The notes: generated from the sequence alone by a model not told the origin. Shown: positions 16,138-23,839, counted from the stretch's first letter. The stretch: 64,000 nt of DNA from Streptomyces caelestis (GCF_014205255.1 NZ_JACHNE010000001.1:6200001-6264000), one strand, 5' to 3'. Numbers and translations: made by a program.

Positions 16138-16711
16138 TAGCCCCGTAGACCGGCAGTAGTCGCGACGGCCCCCTGCGGAGCAGCCAAGGTGGCAGCAGTG
16201 ACAGGGGGTTCAGATAGGTCTCGCCCCTGCGCAGCCCCCAGTGCACGCATGTGACCGGGCAGTGGGAGCCCGTCGCGTCCACCGTGCCGATCACCTCGCC
16301 GGGCTCCACCTCCTCGCCCTCCTCCACCGCCGCCGCGACCGGCTCGTAGGTCGTGCGCAGCGGTGGTTCGCCCGTCCCTGTCAGCTCCACCGAGACGACC
16401 CCCTTGCCGGCCACCCGGCCCGCGAAGGACACCCGGCCCGCCGCCACCGCCCGTACCGGCGTCCCCGGGGCTGCCGCCAGGTCCACGCCTCGGTGGCCGG
16501 GGCCGTAGGCCGTCGCCGGGGGTTCCCAGCCGCGGAGGAGCTGGGGGCGTAAGCCGACGGGCCAGGTGCGGCCGACCGTCGGCACGGTGACGTCCGCGAC
16601 GGGTGCGTCCGCCGCGAACAGGGGCGGCGGAGGGGCCAGCAGGACGGCCGTCGTCATGACCAGCACCAGCACCAGGCGCGTACAAACAGGTACACATCGC
16701 TTCACTCGCAT
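16133..16711 (-). CDS. Secreted M23/LytM-like peptidase
   Basis: The 192-residue protein has a signal peptide (LVLVLVMTTAVLLAPPPPLFA) with likely cleavage after AADA, then an M23 domain. The zinc ligands H73 and D77 (GHRGVDLA) and H157 (VHWG) are present. In LytM the last motif is HxH, but here the first position is C155 (CVH), so the catalytic-base histidine appears to be missing; H150 in GSHC may substitute. It may therefore be a non-hydrolytic cell-wall factor. Transcribed away from rpsB, it shares the 16712-16984 intergenic region. Confidence 0.83.
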   Translation of the reverse strand: MRVKRCVPVCTRLVLVLVMTTAVLLAPPPPLFAADAPVADVTVPTVGRTWPVGLRPQLLRGWEPPATAYGPGHRGVDLAAAPGTPVRAVAAGRVSFAGRVAGKGVVSVELTGTGEPPLRTTYEPVAAAVEEGEEVEPGEVIGTVDATGSHCPVTCVHWGLRRGETYLNPLSLLPPWLLRRGPSRLLPVYGAT

Positions 16712-16749
16712 GCGGAAAGCGTCCCGGACCGCCGCCAGTCACGGCCCGT

Positions 16750-16780
16750 GGTTGTGGACCGCCGTCCGGTTGTGGACAAC
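16750..16780 (-). promoter_or_regulatory. DnaA box pair upstream of rpsB
   Basis: Read on the minus strand, 16771-16779 is TTGTCCACA, a perfect Streptomyces DnaA box. A related half-conserved copy (GGTCCACAA) lies at 16752-16760. They sit in the divergent gap between the M23 gene and rpsB. A DnaA regulatory site is possible. The remaining gap holds the rpsB promoter, with TACACT (16809-16814) as a -10 candidate. Confidence 0.35.
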
Positions 16781-16984
16781 GGCGTCACCCGGTGCCCCGC
16801 GGGTCCCGTACACTTCTGGTGGCGATCCGGGTCACCGGGTCGACTTCGCACGCCCCGATACGCACCCCGGCAACGGGCCGTATCAGCGCCCCTCGGTCCC
16901 TCGTGGCACGGCGCGCAGCGGGCGTCAGGCGCGGAAGCCGTCCGGCATCCGCGGCACAACCGAGAAGCACAAGGAGATACGGCC

Positions 16985-17914
16985 ATGGCCGTCGTCACGA
17001 TGCGGGAGCTGCTGGAGAGCGGCGTCCACTTCGGTCACCAGACCCGTCGTTGGAACCCGAAGATGAAGCGCTTCATCTTCACGGAGCGCAACGGCATCTA
17101 CATCATCGACCTGCTCCAGTCGCTGTCGTACATCGACCGCGCCTACGAGTTCGTCAAGGAGACCGTCGCCCACGGCGGCACGGTCATGTTCGTCGGCACG
17201 AAGAAGCAGGCGCAGGAGGCCATCGCCGAGCAGGCCACCCGCGTCGGCATGCCCTACGTCAACCAGCGCTGGCTGGGCGGCATGCTCACCAACTTCTCGA
17301 CCGTCTACAAGCGTCTGCAGCGCCTCAAGGAGCTCGAGCAGATCGACTTCGAGGACGTCGCCGCGTCCGGTCTGACCAAGAAGGAGCTTCTCGTGCTCTC
17401 GCGCGAGAAGGCCAAGCTGGAGAAGACCCTCGGCGGTATCCGCGAGATGCAGAAGGTGCCCAGCGCCGTCTGGATCGTGGACACCAAGAAGGAGCACATC
17501 GCCGTTGGTGAGGCCCGGAAGCTGAACATTCCGGTCGTCGCGATCCTCGACACCAACTGCGACCCCGACGAGGTCGACTACAAGATCCCGGGCAACGACG
17601 ACGCGATCCGCTCCGTCACCCTGCTCACCCGCGTCATCGCCGACGCCGTCGCCGAGGGCCTCATCTCCCGCAGCGGTGTCGCCACCGAGGGCAAGGGCGA
17701 GAAGGCCGCGGGCGAGCCGCTCGCCGAGTGGGAGCGCGACCTGCTCGAGGGCGAGAAGAAGGCCGACGAGGCTGCCCCCGCCGCTGAGGCTGAGGCCGCC
17801 CCCGCCGCTGAGGCCGCCCCGGCCGCCGAGGCTGCTCCGGCCGCTGAGGCCGCCCCCGCCGAGGCCGAGAAGCCGGCCGAGGGCGAGAAGGCCACCGAGG
17901 CCGAGCAGGCCTGA
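16985..17914 (+). CDS. rpsB: 30S ribosomal protein S2
   Basis: S2 is a late-assembling 30S protein that recruits S1. The 309-residue protein starts MAVVTMRELLESGVHFGHQT and has the family core NQRWLGGMLTNF and IPVVAILDTNCDPD. After about residue 245 it carries an extra tail made of repeated Ala-Ala-Pro-Ala-Ala-Glu units, common in actinobacterial S2 but absent from E. coli. AAGGAG at 16971-16976 precedes the ATG. It leads the rpsB-tsf-pyrH-frr-cdsA block. Confidence 0.97.
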   Translation: MAVVTMRELLESGVHFGHQTRRWNPKMKRFIFTERNGIYIIDLLQSLSYIDRAYEFVKETVAHGGTVMFVGTKKQAQEAIAEQATRVGMPYVNQRWLGGMLTNFSTVYKRLQRLKELEQIDFEDVAASGLTKKELLVLSREKAKLEKTLGGIREMQKVPSAVWIVDTKKEHIAVGEARKLNIPVVAILDTNCDPDEVDYKIPGNDDAIRSVTLLTRVIADAVAEGLISRSGVATEGKGEKAAGEPLAEWERDLLEGEKKADEAAPAAEAEAAPAAEAAPAAEAAPAAEAAPAEAEKPAEGEKATEAEQA

Positions 17915-17931
17915 CCCGTCAGCCCGAGTTG

Positions 17932-17991
17932 ACGGCGGGAGCGGTACTGCCTCACTTGCGCCTTCGGCGCGGTGAAGTCCGCTCCCGCCGT
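17932..17991 (+). terminator. Branched hairpin between rpsB and tsf
   Basis: ACGGCGGGAGCGG (17932-17944) pairs perfectly over 13 bp with 17979-17991. Inside lies a second hairpin, GCGCC-TTC-GGCGC (17958-17970), extended by TCAC/GTGA. It follows the rpsB stop by 18 bases and precedes tsf by 98. It is probably an attenuator or terminator that separates S2 and EF-Ts expression. Confidence 0.65.
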
Positions 17992-18088
17992 TCACCCGTA
18001 GGTCAGCGGCAGGACAGGGCGCTCCGTCTCCATGGGAGCGCACCGCAGATCTTCGATCTTCCAGACTTCGAGAGAGATTCACAGACTC

Positions 18089-18925
18089 ATGGCGAACTAC
18101 ACCGCCGCCGACGTCAAGAAGCTCCGTGAGCTCACGGGCGCCGGCATGATGGACTGCAAGAAGGCGCTGGACGAGGCCGAGGGCAACGTCGAGAAGGCCG
18201 TCGAGGCGCTCCGCATCAAGGGCCAGAAGGGCGTCGCCAAGCGCGAGGGCCGTTCCGCCGAGAACGGTGCCGTCGTCTCGATCATCGCCGACGACAACTC
18301 CTCCGGTGTCCTCGTCGAGCTGAAGTGCGAGACGGACTTCGTCGCCAAGGGCGAGAAGTTCCAGGCCGCGGCCACCGCCATCGCCGAGCACGTCGCCAAG
18401 ACCTCCCCGGCCGACCTCGAGGCCCTGCTCGCCTCCGAGATCGAGGCCGGCAAGACCGTCCAGGCGTTCGTGGACGAGGCCAACGCCAACCTGGGCGAGA
18501 AGATCGTCCTGGACCGCTTCGCGCAGTTCGCCGACGGCTACGTGACGGCGTACATGCACCGCACGATGCCCGACCTGCCCCCGCAGATCGGTGTCCTCGT
18601 CGAGCTGGACAAGCCGAACGCGGAGATCGCCAAGGGCGTCGCCCAGCACATCGCCGCCTTCGCGCCGAAGTACCTCTCCAAGGAGGACGTCCCGGCCGAG
18701 GTCGTCGAGTCCGAGCGCCGCGTCGCCGAGGAGACCACCCGCGCCGAGGGCAAGCCCGAGGCCGCCCTGCCGAAGATCGTCGAGGGTCGCCTCAACGGCT
18801 TCTTCAAGGACGCCACGCTGCTCGGCCAGCCCTACGCGCTCGACAACAAGAAGTCCGTCCAGAAGGTCCTGGACGAGGCCGGTGTCACCCTGAAGCGCTT
18901 CACGCGCATCAAGGTCGGCATCTGA
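18089..18925 (+). CDS. tsf: Elongation factor Ts
   Basis: EF-Ts exchanges GDP for GTP on EF-Tu. The 278-residue protein starts MANYTAADVKKLRELTGAGM with the UBA-like N-terminus, then the core (LKCETDFVAKGEKF, with the TDFVA segment that contacts EF-Tu) and the second half ending FTRIKVGI. I chose the ATG at 18089 over 18032 because the family starts there. A weak AGAGAGA lies 12 bases upstream. Confidence 0.97.
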   Translation: MANYTAADVKKLRELTGAGMMDCKKALDEAEGNVEKAVEALRIKGQKGVAKREGRSAENGAVVSIIADDNSSGVLVELKCETDFVAKGEKFQAAATAIAEHVAKTSPADLEALLASEIEAGKTVQAFVDEANANLGEKIVLDRFAQFADGYVTAYMHRTMPDLPPQIGVLVELDKPNAEIAKGVAQHIAAFAPKYLSKEDVPAEVVESERRVAEETTRAEGKPEAALPKIVEGRLNGFFKDATLLGQPYALDNKKSVQKVLDEAGVTLKRFTRIKVGI

Positions 18926-19022
18926 GTCCGTACCGCGATCGACGCCCGGCCCCGATAGGGTCGGCAGCAGTCGTCCGGGTACGCCGTCACAGGGGTGGCG
19001 GACGACAGCAGATCTGACGAGG

Positions 19023-19070
19023 AGGCCATTGCCGTATGGGATGCGAACCACGCCCCACCGGCAATGGCCT
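19023..19070 (+). terminator. Hairpin with partial T-tract between tsf and pyrH
   Basis: AGGCCATTGCCG (19023-19034) pairs perfectly with CGGCAATGGCCT (19059-19070) and is followed by TCTTCG. It lies about 100 bases after tsf and 40 before pyrH. It is either a tsf terminator or a pyrH leader attenuator. Confidence 0.65.
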
Positions 19071-19109
19071 TCTTCGTATGTGCACCACGTGAAAGAGGCG
19101 GGATCCCCC

Positions 19110-19868
19110 ATGACCACCAAGGCCCAGAAGAGCGACGACGGCAAAGTACGCGGCCGGTTTCTGCTGAAGCTGTCCGGAGAGGCCTTCTCCGGCGGTGGCG
19201 GCCTGGGCGTCGACCCCGACGTGGTGCACAAGATCGCCCGCGAGATCGCGGCCGTCGTGCGCGACGGTGCGCAGATCGCGGTCGTCATCGGCGGCGGCAA
19301 CTTCTTCCGCGGTGCCGAGCTCCAGCAGCGCGGCATGGACCGGGCCCGCTCCGACTACATGGGCATGCTCGGCACGGTCATGAACTGCCTGGCCCTCCAG
19401 GACTTCCTGGAGAAGGTGGGAGTGGACTGCCGGGTGCAGACCGCCATCACCATGGGCCAGGTCGCCGAGCCGTACATCCCGCTGCGCGCCGTGCGGCACC
19501 TGGAGAAGGGTCGTGTGGTCATCTTCGGTGCCGGTATGGGCATGCCGTACTTCTCCACGGACACCACCGCCGCCCAGCGCGCCCTGGAGATCGACGCCGA
19601 GGCGCTGCTCATGGGCAAGAACGGCGTGGACGGGGTCTACGACTCCGACCCGAAGACCAACCCGGACGCGGTGAAGTTCGACCATCTCGGGTACGGGGAG
19701 GTCATCACGCGCGATCTGAAGGTCGCCGACGCCACGGCTGTGACGCTGTGCCGCGACAACAAGCTCCCGATCGTGGTCTTCGAGCTGCTGGCGGAGGGCA
19801 ACATCGGACGCGCCGTCAAGGGTGAGAAGATCGGCACGCTGGTGGGGGACCCCGGCAGCCGGGACTGA
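19110..19868 (+). CDS. pyrH: UMP kinase
   Basis: PyrH phosphorylates UMP to UDP using ATP and is hexameric. The 252-residue protein has the amino acid kinase fold: FLLKLSGEAFSG, VVIGGGNFFRG, AGMGMPYFSTDTTAAQRA and LLMGKNGVDGVYDSDP. I chose the ATG giving MTTKAQKSDDGKV; the open frame upstream overlaps the terminator hairpin. It is followed 166 bases later by frr. Confidence 0.96.
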   Translation: MTTKAQKSDDGKVRGRFLLKLSGEAFSGGGGLGVDPDVVHKIAREIAAVVRDGAQIAVVIGGGNFFRGAELQQRGMDRARSDYMGMLGTVMNCLALQDFLEKVGVDCRVQTAITMGQVAEPYIPLRAVRHLEKGRVVIFGAGMGMPYFSTDTTAAQRALEIDAEALLMGKNGVDGVYDSDPKTNPDAVKFDHLGYGEVITRDLKVADATAVTLCRDNKLPIVVFELLAEGNIGRAVKGEKIGTLVGDPGSRD

Positions 19869-20034
19869 TACCCCGAGAACAACCCCGTCCGGGGGACGGA
19901 CGGGACGGAGCCGGGCCGGGGGATGGACAATGTCCTGCCGGTCGGGAACCGTGCAGGAAGAAGACGCGACGCAGCCGGCCGCCGCCCCACATGGAACCGC
20001 AGCCGGGCCTACTCAAGACACGCAGGAGCAAGTG

Positions 20035-20592
20035 GTGATCGAAGAGACCCTCCTCGAGGCCGAGGAGAAGATGGAGAAGGCCGTCGTGGTCGCCAAGGAG
20101 GACTTCGCCGCGATCCGCACCGGCCGTGCGCACCCGGCGATGTTCAACAAGATCGTGGCCGACTACTACGGTGCGCCGACCCCGATCAACCAGCTGGCCT
20201 CGTTCTCGGTGCCCGAGCCGCGCATGGCCGTGGTGACCCCGTTCGACAAGAGCGCGCTGCGCAACATCGAGCAGGCCATCCGCGACTCGGACCTGGGCGT
20301 CAACCCGAGCAACGACGGCAACATCATCCGGGTGGTGTTCCCCGAGCTGACCGAGGAGCGCCGCCGCGAGTACATCAAGGTCGCCAAGAGCAAGGGTGAG
20401 GACGCCAAGGTCTCCATCCGCTCCGTGCGCCGCAAGGCCAAGGACGCCATCGACAAGCTGATCAAGGACGGCGAGGTCGGCGAGGACGAGGGCCGCCGTG
20501 CGGAGAAGGAGCTCGACGACACCACCGCGAAGTACGTCGCGCAGGTGGACGAGCTCCTGAAGCACAAGGAAGCGGAGCTGCTCGAGGTCTGA
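20035..20592 (+). CDS. frr: Ribosome recycling factor
   Basis: With EF-G, RRF splits post-termination ribosomes. The 185-residue protein has the full RRF sequence, including FAAIRTGRAHPAMF and VNPSNDGNIIRVVFPELTEE. Two consecutive GTG codons are possible starts; the second (20035) gives the usual VIEETLLEAEEKM start, six bases after AGGAG (20024-20028). Its TGA overlaps the cdsA ATG by one base. Confidence 0.97.
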   Translation: MIEETLLEAEEKMEKAVVVAKEDFAAIRTGRAHPAMFNKIVADYYGAPTPINQLASFSVPEPRMAVVTPFDKSALRNIEQAIRDSDLGVNPSNDGNIIRVVFPELTEERRREYIKVAKSKGEDAKVSIRSVRRKAKDAIDKLIKDGEVGEDEGRRAEKELDDTTAKYVAQVDELLKHKEAELLEV

Positions 20593-21719
20593 TGAACGAC
20601 TCTTCCTGGGGGGCGCCGCCACAGGCCGGGTACTGGGGGCCCACCGACCAAAGGCATGGCCAGGGGCACGCCCACAGCCCTGGCCATGGGCACGTCCAGG
20701 GAGCCGCTCCGGCGGGTCCCGCATACGATGCGCATGACGCGCCTCAGACTCGCCCCATGCCCATCGTGCCCGACGTAGCCGCATACGGCGGAAACCAGGA
20801 TGACGACCGGGGGGCCGCTCGGCTGAGCGGCTCCCCGGTCCGAAACGAGATGAATCCGGAGCCCATGCCCGACGCCGCAGAGCCGGCACCCAAGCCGCAG
20901 AAGAAGAGCGCGGGTCGCGACCTGAGTGCCGCGATAGGGGTCGGCGTCGGGCTCGGCGCGGTGATCGTCGCGTCGTTGTTCGTCGTCAAGGCCGTGTTCG
21001 TCGGCGTGATCGCGGTCGCCGTCGTGGTCGGCTTGTGGGAGCTGACCAAGCGGCTGGAGGAACGCAAGGGCATCCGGGCGCCCCTCGTGCCGCTCGCGCT
21101 CGGCGGTGCCGCGATGGTCGTCGCCGGGTACGTCAGGGGCGCCGAGGGCGCCTGGGTCGCCATGGCGCTCACGGCCCTGGCCGTGCTGGTGTGGCGCATG
21201 ACGGAACCGCCCGAGAACTACCTCAGGGACGTCACGGCGGGCGTCTTCGCGGCGTTCTACGTGCCGTTCCTGGCGACTTTCGTCGCGATGATGCTGACGG
21301 CGGGCGACGGTCCGCAGCGGGTGCTCACGTTCCTGCTTCTCACGGTCGTCAGCGACACCGGCGCCTACGCCGTCGGCTGGCGCTTCGGCCGTCACAAGCT
21401 CGCGCCGCGCATCAGTCCCGGCAAGACCCGCGAGGGACTGCTCGGCGCGATCGCCTTCGCCATGGTGGCGGGGGCGCTGTGCCTGGAGTTCCTCATCGAC
21501 GGCGGTGCCTGGTGGCAGGGCCTGGTGCTCGGTCTCGCGGTCGCGGTCAGCGCCACGCTCGGCGACCTCGGCGAGTCCATGATCAAGCGGGATCTCGGCA
21601 TCAAGGACATGGGCACGCTGCTGCCGGGGCACGGCGGCATCATGGACCGGCTGGACTCGCTGCTGCCCACGGCTCCGGTGGTGTGGCTGCTGCTCGTGCT
21701 CTTCGTCGGGTCCGGCTGA
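20592..21719 (+). CDS. cdsA: Phosphatidate cytidylyltransferase (CDP-diacylglycerol synthase)
   Basis: CdsA makes CDP-diacylglycerol for phospholipid synthesis at the membrane. The 375-residue protein has about eight membrane helices after residue 110 and the complete family signature near the C-terminus: S-MIKRDLGIKDMG, then LPGHGGIMDRLD. The first 105 residues are an extra cytoplasmic part rich in Gly, His and Pro, longer than in most bacteria. It is translationally coupled to frr (TGATG). Confidence 0.95.
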   Translation: MNDSSWGAPPQAGYWGPTDQRHGQGHAHSPGHGHVQGAAPAGPAYDAHDAPQTRPMPIVPDVAAYGGNQDDDRGAARLSGSPVRNEMNPEPMPDAAEPAPKPQKKSAGRDLSAAIGVGVGLGAVIVASLFVVKAVFVGVIAVAVVVGLWELTKRLEERKGIRAPLVPLALGGAAMVVAGYVRGAEGAWVAMALTALAVLVWRMTEPPENYLRDVTAGVFAAFYVPFLATFVAMMLTAGDGPQRVLTFLLLTVVSDTGAYAVGWRFGRHKLAPRISPGKTREGLLGAIAFAMVAGALCLEFLIDGGAWWQGLVLGLAVAVSATLGDLGESMIKRDLGIKDMGTLLPGHGGIMDRLDSLLPTAPVVWLLLVLFVGSG

Positions 21720-21727
21720 GGCGATAC

Positions 21728-21772
21728 GGCTTTTACGGCCGTCACGGCTTTTGTGGCCTTTGCGGCTTTTGC
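21728..21772 (+). repeat. Short degenerate CGGCTTTT repeats after cdsA
   Basis: The octamer CGGCTTTT occurs three times within 45 bases (with TACGG, TGTGG and TGCGG between). It is a simple imperfect repeat in the 160-base gap after cdsA. No function is apparent. Confidence 0.45.
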
Positions 21773-21879
21773 AGCGAGCTCCCGTCCGAGGGTCGGCGGG
21801 GGCTCGCTGTTGTTGTGCGCAGGTGCCTGCCGCGTCACCAAGTGGGACGATTCAGGTGTACGCCGCAAAGGGGGACATC

Positions 21880-22329
21880 ATGTCCAGCATTCGACAGACC
21901 ATCGATGTCGACCGGCGACCCGAGGACGTCTACGACTACGCCACGGACGCCCTGCGGCTGCCGGAGTGGCAGCTGAGCGCCGTGTCCGCGGAACGCCTCG
22001 ACGAGGGGCCGGTCGGAGTCGGCTCCCGGATGCGGGTCATCCGGCACGTCGGCCGCCGGGTCATGCCGATGACCATGGAGGTCACGGAGTACGACCCGCC
22101 GCACAGCTGGGGCATGCGGGGTGTCGACGGCCCCGTACGGGCGCGAGTGCACGGCGAGGTCGAGCCGTTCGACGAGGGCCGGCGCTCCCATGTGACGATC
22201 GAGGTCGACTTCGAGGGCCACGGTGTCGGCAAGATCCTCGTCCCGCTCGTCGTACGTCCCCAGGTCCGCAAGGAACTTCCCCGCAACGAACAGCTCCTCA
22301 AGGACCGGCTGGAGCACACGGGCGAGTAG
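21880..22329 (+). CDS. SRPBCC family (polyketide cyclase/dehydrase-like) protein
   Basis: The 149-residue protein has the START/Bet v1-like pattern: TIDVDRRPEDVYDYATD at the N-terminus, then EVTEYDPPHSWGMRGVDGP and a C-terminal helix. These proteins bind hydrophobic ligands; nothing shows the ligand here. I chose the ATG at 21880, preceded by AAAGGGGGA; the longer open frame upstream covers repeat DNA. It is the last plus-strand gene before a 900-base gene-poor gap. Confidence 0.75.
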   Translation: MSSIRQTIDVDRRPEDVYDYATDALRLPEWQLSAVSAERLDEGPVGVGSRMRVIRHVGRRVMPMTMEVTEYDPPHSWGMRGVDGPVRARVHGEVEPFDEGRRSHVTIEVDFEGHGVGKILVPLVVRPQVRKELPRNEQLLKDRLEHTGE

Positions 22330-22392
22330 GGGCTGCTGGGCCTTGCCCTGCGTGCCTGTCGGGGCCGATGGTCAACCCCGGAGGTAGTGGTG

Positions 22393-22569
22393 TCAGGCGC
22401 GCCGGGTGACGACGGCGTACGCCTCGTGCTCGAACCGGGCGGCCTGCTCGGGGGTGAGGGCCCTTTCGGCTGCCGTGCGAGCGTTGTGGGCGAGCATCCG
22501 CGCTTCCTGCTCGCCACGACGTACCGGCAGCCCGAGGTGATGGGCAGCCCTCCGTAGGTGTGTGCGCAT
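22393..22569 (-). CDS. Probable small protein, 58 residues, unknown function
   Basis: A minus-strand reading frame runs from ATG at 22569 to TGA at 22393 and has an in-frame stop just upstream of the ATG. It encodes MRTHLRRAAHHLGLPVRR, a charged helix with ARMLAHNARTAAERAL, then TPEQAARFEHEAYAVVTRRA. Third codon positions are strongly G/C and the sequence reads like a real helical protein. There is no good ribosome binding site. It could also be a gene remnant. It is not a recognised family. Confidence 0.45.
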   Translation of the reverse strand: MRTHLRRAAHHLGLPVRRGEQEARMLAHNARTAAERALTPEQAARFEHEAYAVVTRRA

Positions 22570-22669
22570 TCCGGGTCATTCTTGATCCCTTCTTCGCGGG
22601 TCGTCCCCGCGTCCCAGCGTGCACCCTGCGGTGCGACAGGCGGTCGGGCCGGTGGGTGGCCGGGGTGTC

Positions 22670-22707
22670 GGGTTGCTGCTGCCGGAGCGCTCAGGCAGCA
22701 GCAACCC
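22670..22707 (-). terminator. Perfect 14-bp hairpin downstream of a minus-strand gene
   Basis: GGGTTGCTGCTGCC (22670-22683) pairs with 22694-22707 over a 10-base loop. It begins five bases after the stop of the minus-strand frame at 22713-22994, the expected place for its terminator. Confidence 0.6.
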
Positions 22708-22712
22708 CGTCG

Positions 22713-22994
22713 TCAGGCGAGAAACACGCCCGTGTGCCGGCCGTCGGCCGATCGCTCCTCGTCGCCGCGCAGGAGGATCACGAAGTCCGCGGCGACCTCA
22801 CCGCCGTGATGAACGCTGGGCCCCGGGAACCCCGGGAACCCTCTGGGCCCCGCGTTGTACCAAGTCACGCACCCGTTGCTGGGCCGCCCGAGGGCCGCCA
22901 ACAGCGACCAGCGATGGCCGTCGACGACCACCCTGCGATGCGGCCGTCGCAGGTCAGTCGACGCTCCGTCGGCGCGGGAACACCTCGGCATCAT
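22713..22994 (-). CDS. Probable small protein, 93 residues, unknown function
   Basis: The minus-strand frame from ATG 22994 (or ATG 22991) to TGA 22713 encodes a protein that reads plausibly from about residue 22: VVVDGHRWSLLAALGRPSNG, CVTWYNAGPRGFPG, then EVAADFVILLRGDEERSADG and GVFLA. A terminator-like hairpin follows the stop directly. The first 20 residues look less convincing; a neighbouring frame upstream (ECRIQLGVIDDAEVFPR) could be an earlier part shifted by a frameshift. No family was recognised. It may be a decaying gene. Confidence 0.42.
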   Translation of the reverse strand: MMPRCSRADGASTDLRRPHRRVVVDGHRWSLLAALGRPSNGCVTWYNAGPRGFPGFPGPSVHHGGEVAADFVILLRGDEERSADGRHTGVFLA

Positions 22995-23205
22995 CGATCA
23001 CGCCGAGCTGTATCCGGCACTCGGCGGGAGCGCCACGATCTACCGCATGGTCACAATGGTGAGCGCGTTCGCGTCTACCTGCACAGGCGCACCGGCTCGA
23101 TTGCGGCACTCTTCAGCATATTTGCCCGCATCCGCGCGGATGGAGTATTTAAAACCTGCTTTGCGTTGTAACCGTCCATAGTCTCGACTTTGCAACCAGT
23201 AATGG
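22995..23205. other. Gene-poor region with possible gene remnants
   Basis: No complete gene is supported here. Short open stretches on both strands (plus strand LGIIDHAELYPALGG; minus strand ECRIQLGVIDDAEVFPR) look protein-like but lack starts or end quickly, as in decayed genes. The segment 23115-23200 is unusually AT-rich for this genome and probably contains the promoter of the secreted-protein gene. Confidence 0.35.
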
Positions 23206-23220
23206 GGATCACCGTGATCC
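23206..23220 (+). promoter_or_regulatory. Perfect palindrome upstream of the secreted protein gene
   Basis: GGATCAC-C-GTGATCC is a perfect 7-bp inverted repeat with a one-base centre. It lies 23 bases before the ATG and 14 before the AGGAGAC ribosome binding site. Its position suits a repressor operator. Confidence 0.5.
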
Positions 23221-23243
23221 TCATCGCACAAGTAGGAGACCTC

Positions 23244-23588
23244 ATGCGCAAGCTTCAGAGGGCGTTCGTCGTGGTCGCCATGCTCGGATCGGTCGGCCTC
23301 ATCGGCGCGGGCACCGCTCAGGCCAACAACACGACGGACCCGAAGGACCCGAAGGACCCGCACCCGTGCACCAGCAGCACGGCCAACGGTGGCGAGGGCG
23401 GCGCGGGCGGCTCGGCGACCGCCAACGCGAACGACATCAACCAGTTCATAATCTTCGTCGGTGACCAGACGGACAGCACCAACACCCAGACGAACGAGGT
23501 CAACGTTTCCGCCACCGGGGGCGACGGGGGTCAGGGCGGCGACGCCACAGCAACCTGCGGCGAACTGCCGGGTGACTCGGACAGTTGA
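23244..23588 (+). CDS. Small secreted Gly/Ala/Asn-rich protein
   Basis: The 114-residue protein has a clear signal peptide (MRKLQRAFVVVAMLGSVGLI, then GAGTAQA) with cleavage before NNTTD. The mature part has a Pro/Asp linker, two cysteines (HPCTSS and TATCGEL) and two similar Gly-rich segments, GGEGGAGGSATANAN and GGDGGQGGDATATC, flanking NDINQFIIFVGDQT. This layout resembles Streptomyces surface proteins such as rodlins, but no clear family match is claimed. AGGAGAC precedes the ATG at ideal spacing. Confidence 0.7.
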   Translation: MRKLQRAFVVVAMLGSVGLIGAGTAQANNTTDPKDPKDPHPCTSSTANGGEGGAGGSATANANDINQFIIFVGDQTDSTNTQTNEVNVSATGGDGGQGGDATATCGELPGDSDS

Positions 23589-23673
23589 CCGGGGTCACTG
23601 CCACAACCCGTTGCCCTGGCGTTAACGGGACTTGGTGATCGAGCGGTTGGGGCTCTGATGGGCCTCATCCTCG

Positions 23674-23764
23674 GTTGATGCAGGAAGGCAGGGCCTCCTG
23701 GTAGCTCGGGATTGCCAATCCAGTCGAGCGGCACCAGGAGGCCCTGCCGCATTCCGCGATCAAC
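23674..23764. repeat. Imperfect inverted-repeat element of about 90 bases (MITE- or IS-remnant-like)
   Basis: Arms of about 30 bases (23674-23702 and 23733-23764) match as inverted repeats. The inner 16 bp (GGCAGGGCCTCCTGGT and complement) are perfect. The outer parts (GTTGAT-GC-GGAA) match with small gaps. The central 30 bases are unpaired. It lies between the secreted-protein gene and rlmN. The size and terminal repeats suggest a miniature transposable element or the ends of a deleted insertion sequence; it would also fold as a strong terminator. Confidence 0.55.
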
Positions 23765-23839
23765 AATGTCCTACGGCTGACCGTCGTGCGAGCCTTCGGC
23801 CGCAGGTCACGAGATTTGATCTGCGACACTGGTACAGCC

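Noticed and set aside
11042..16779. A replication origin from DnaA boxes
   Set aside because: Only two perfect boxes, 5.7 kb apart, occur; an origin needs a dense cluster, and dnaA/dnaN are not present.
22855..23181. A plus-strand frame of 108 codons through the gap
   Set aside because: Part of it reads like protein (LGIIDHAELYPALGG), but the rest is composition-typical noise, no start or ribosome binding site fits, and it opposes a better-supported minus-strand frame.
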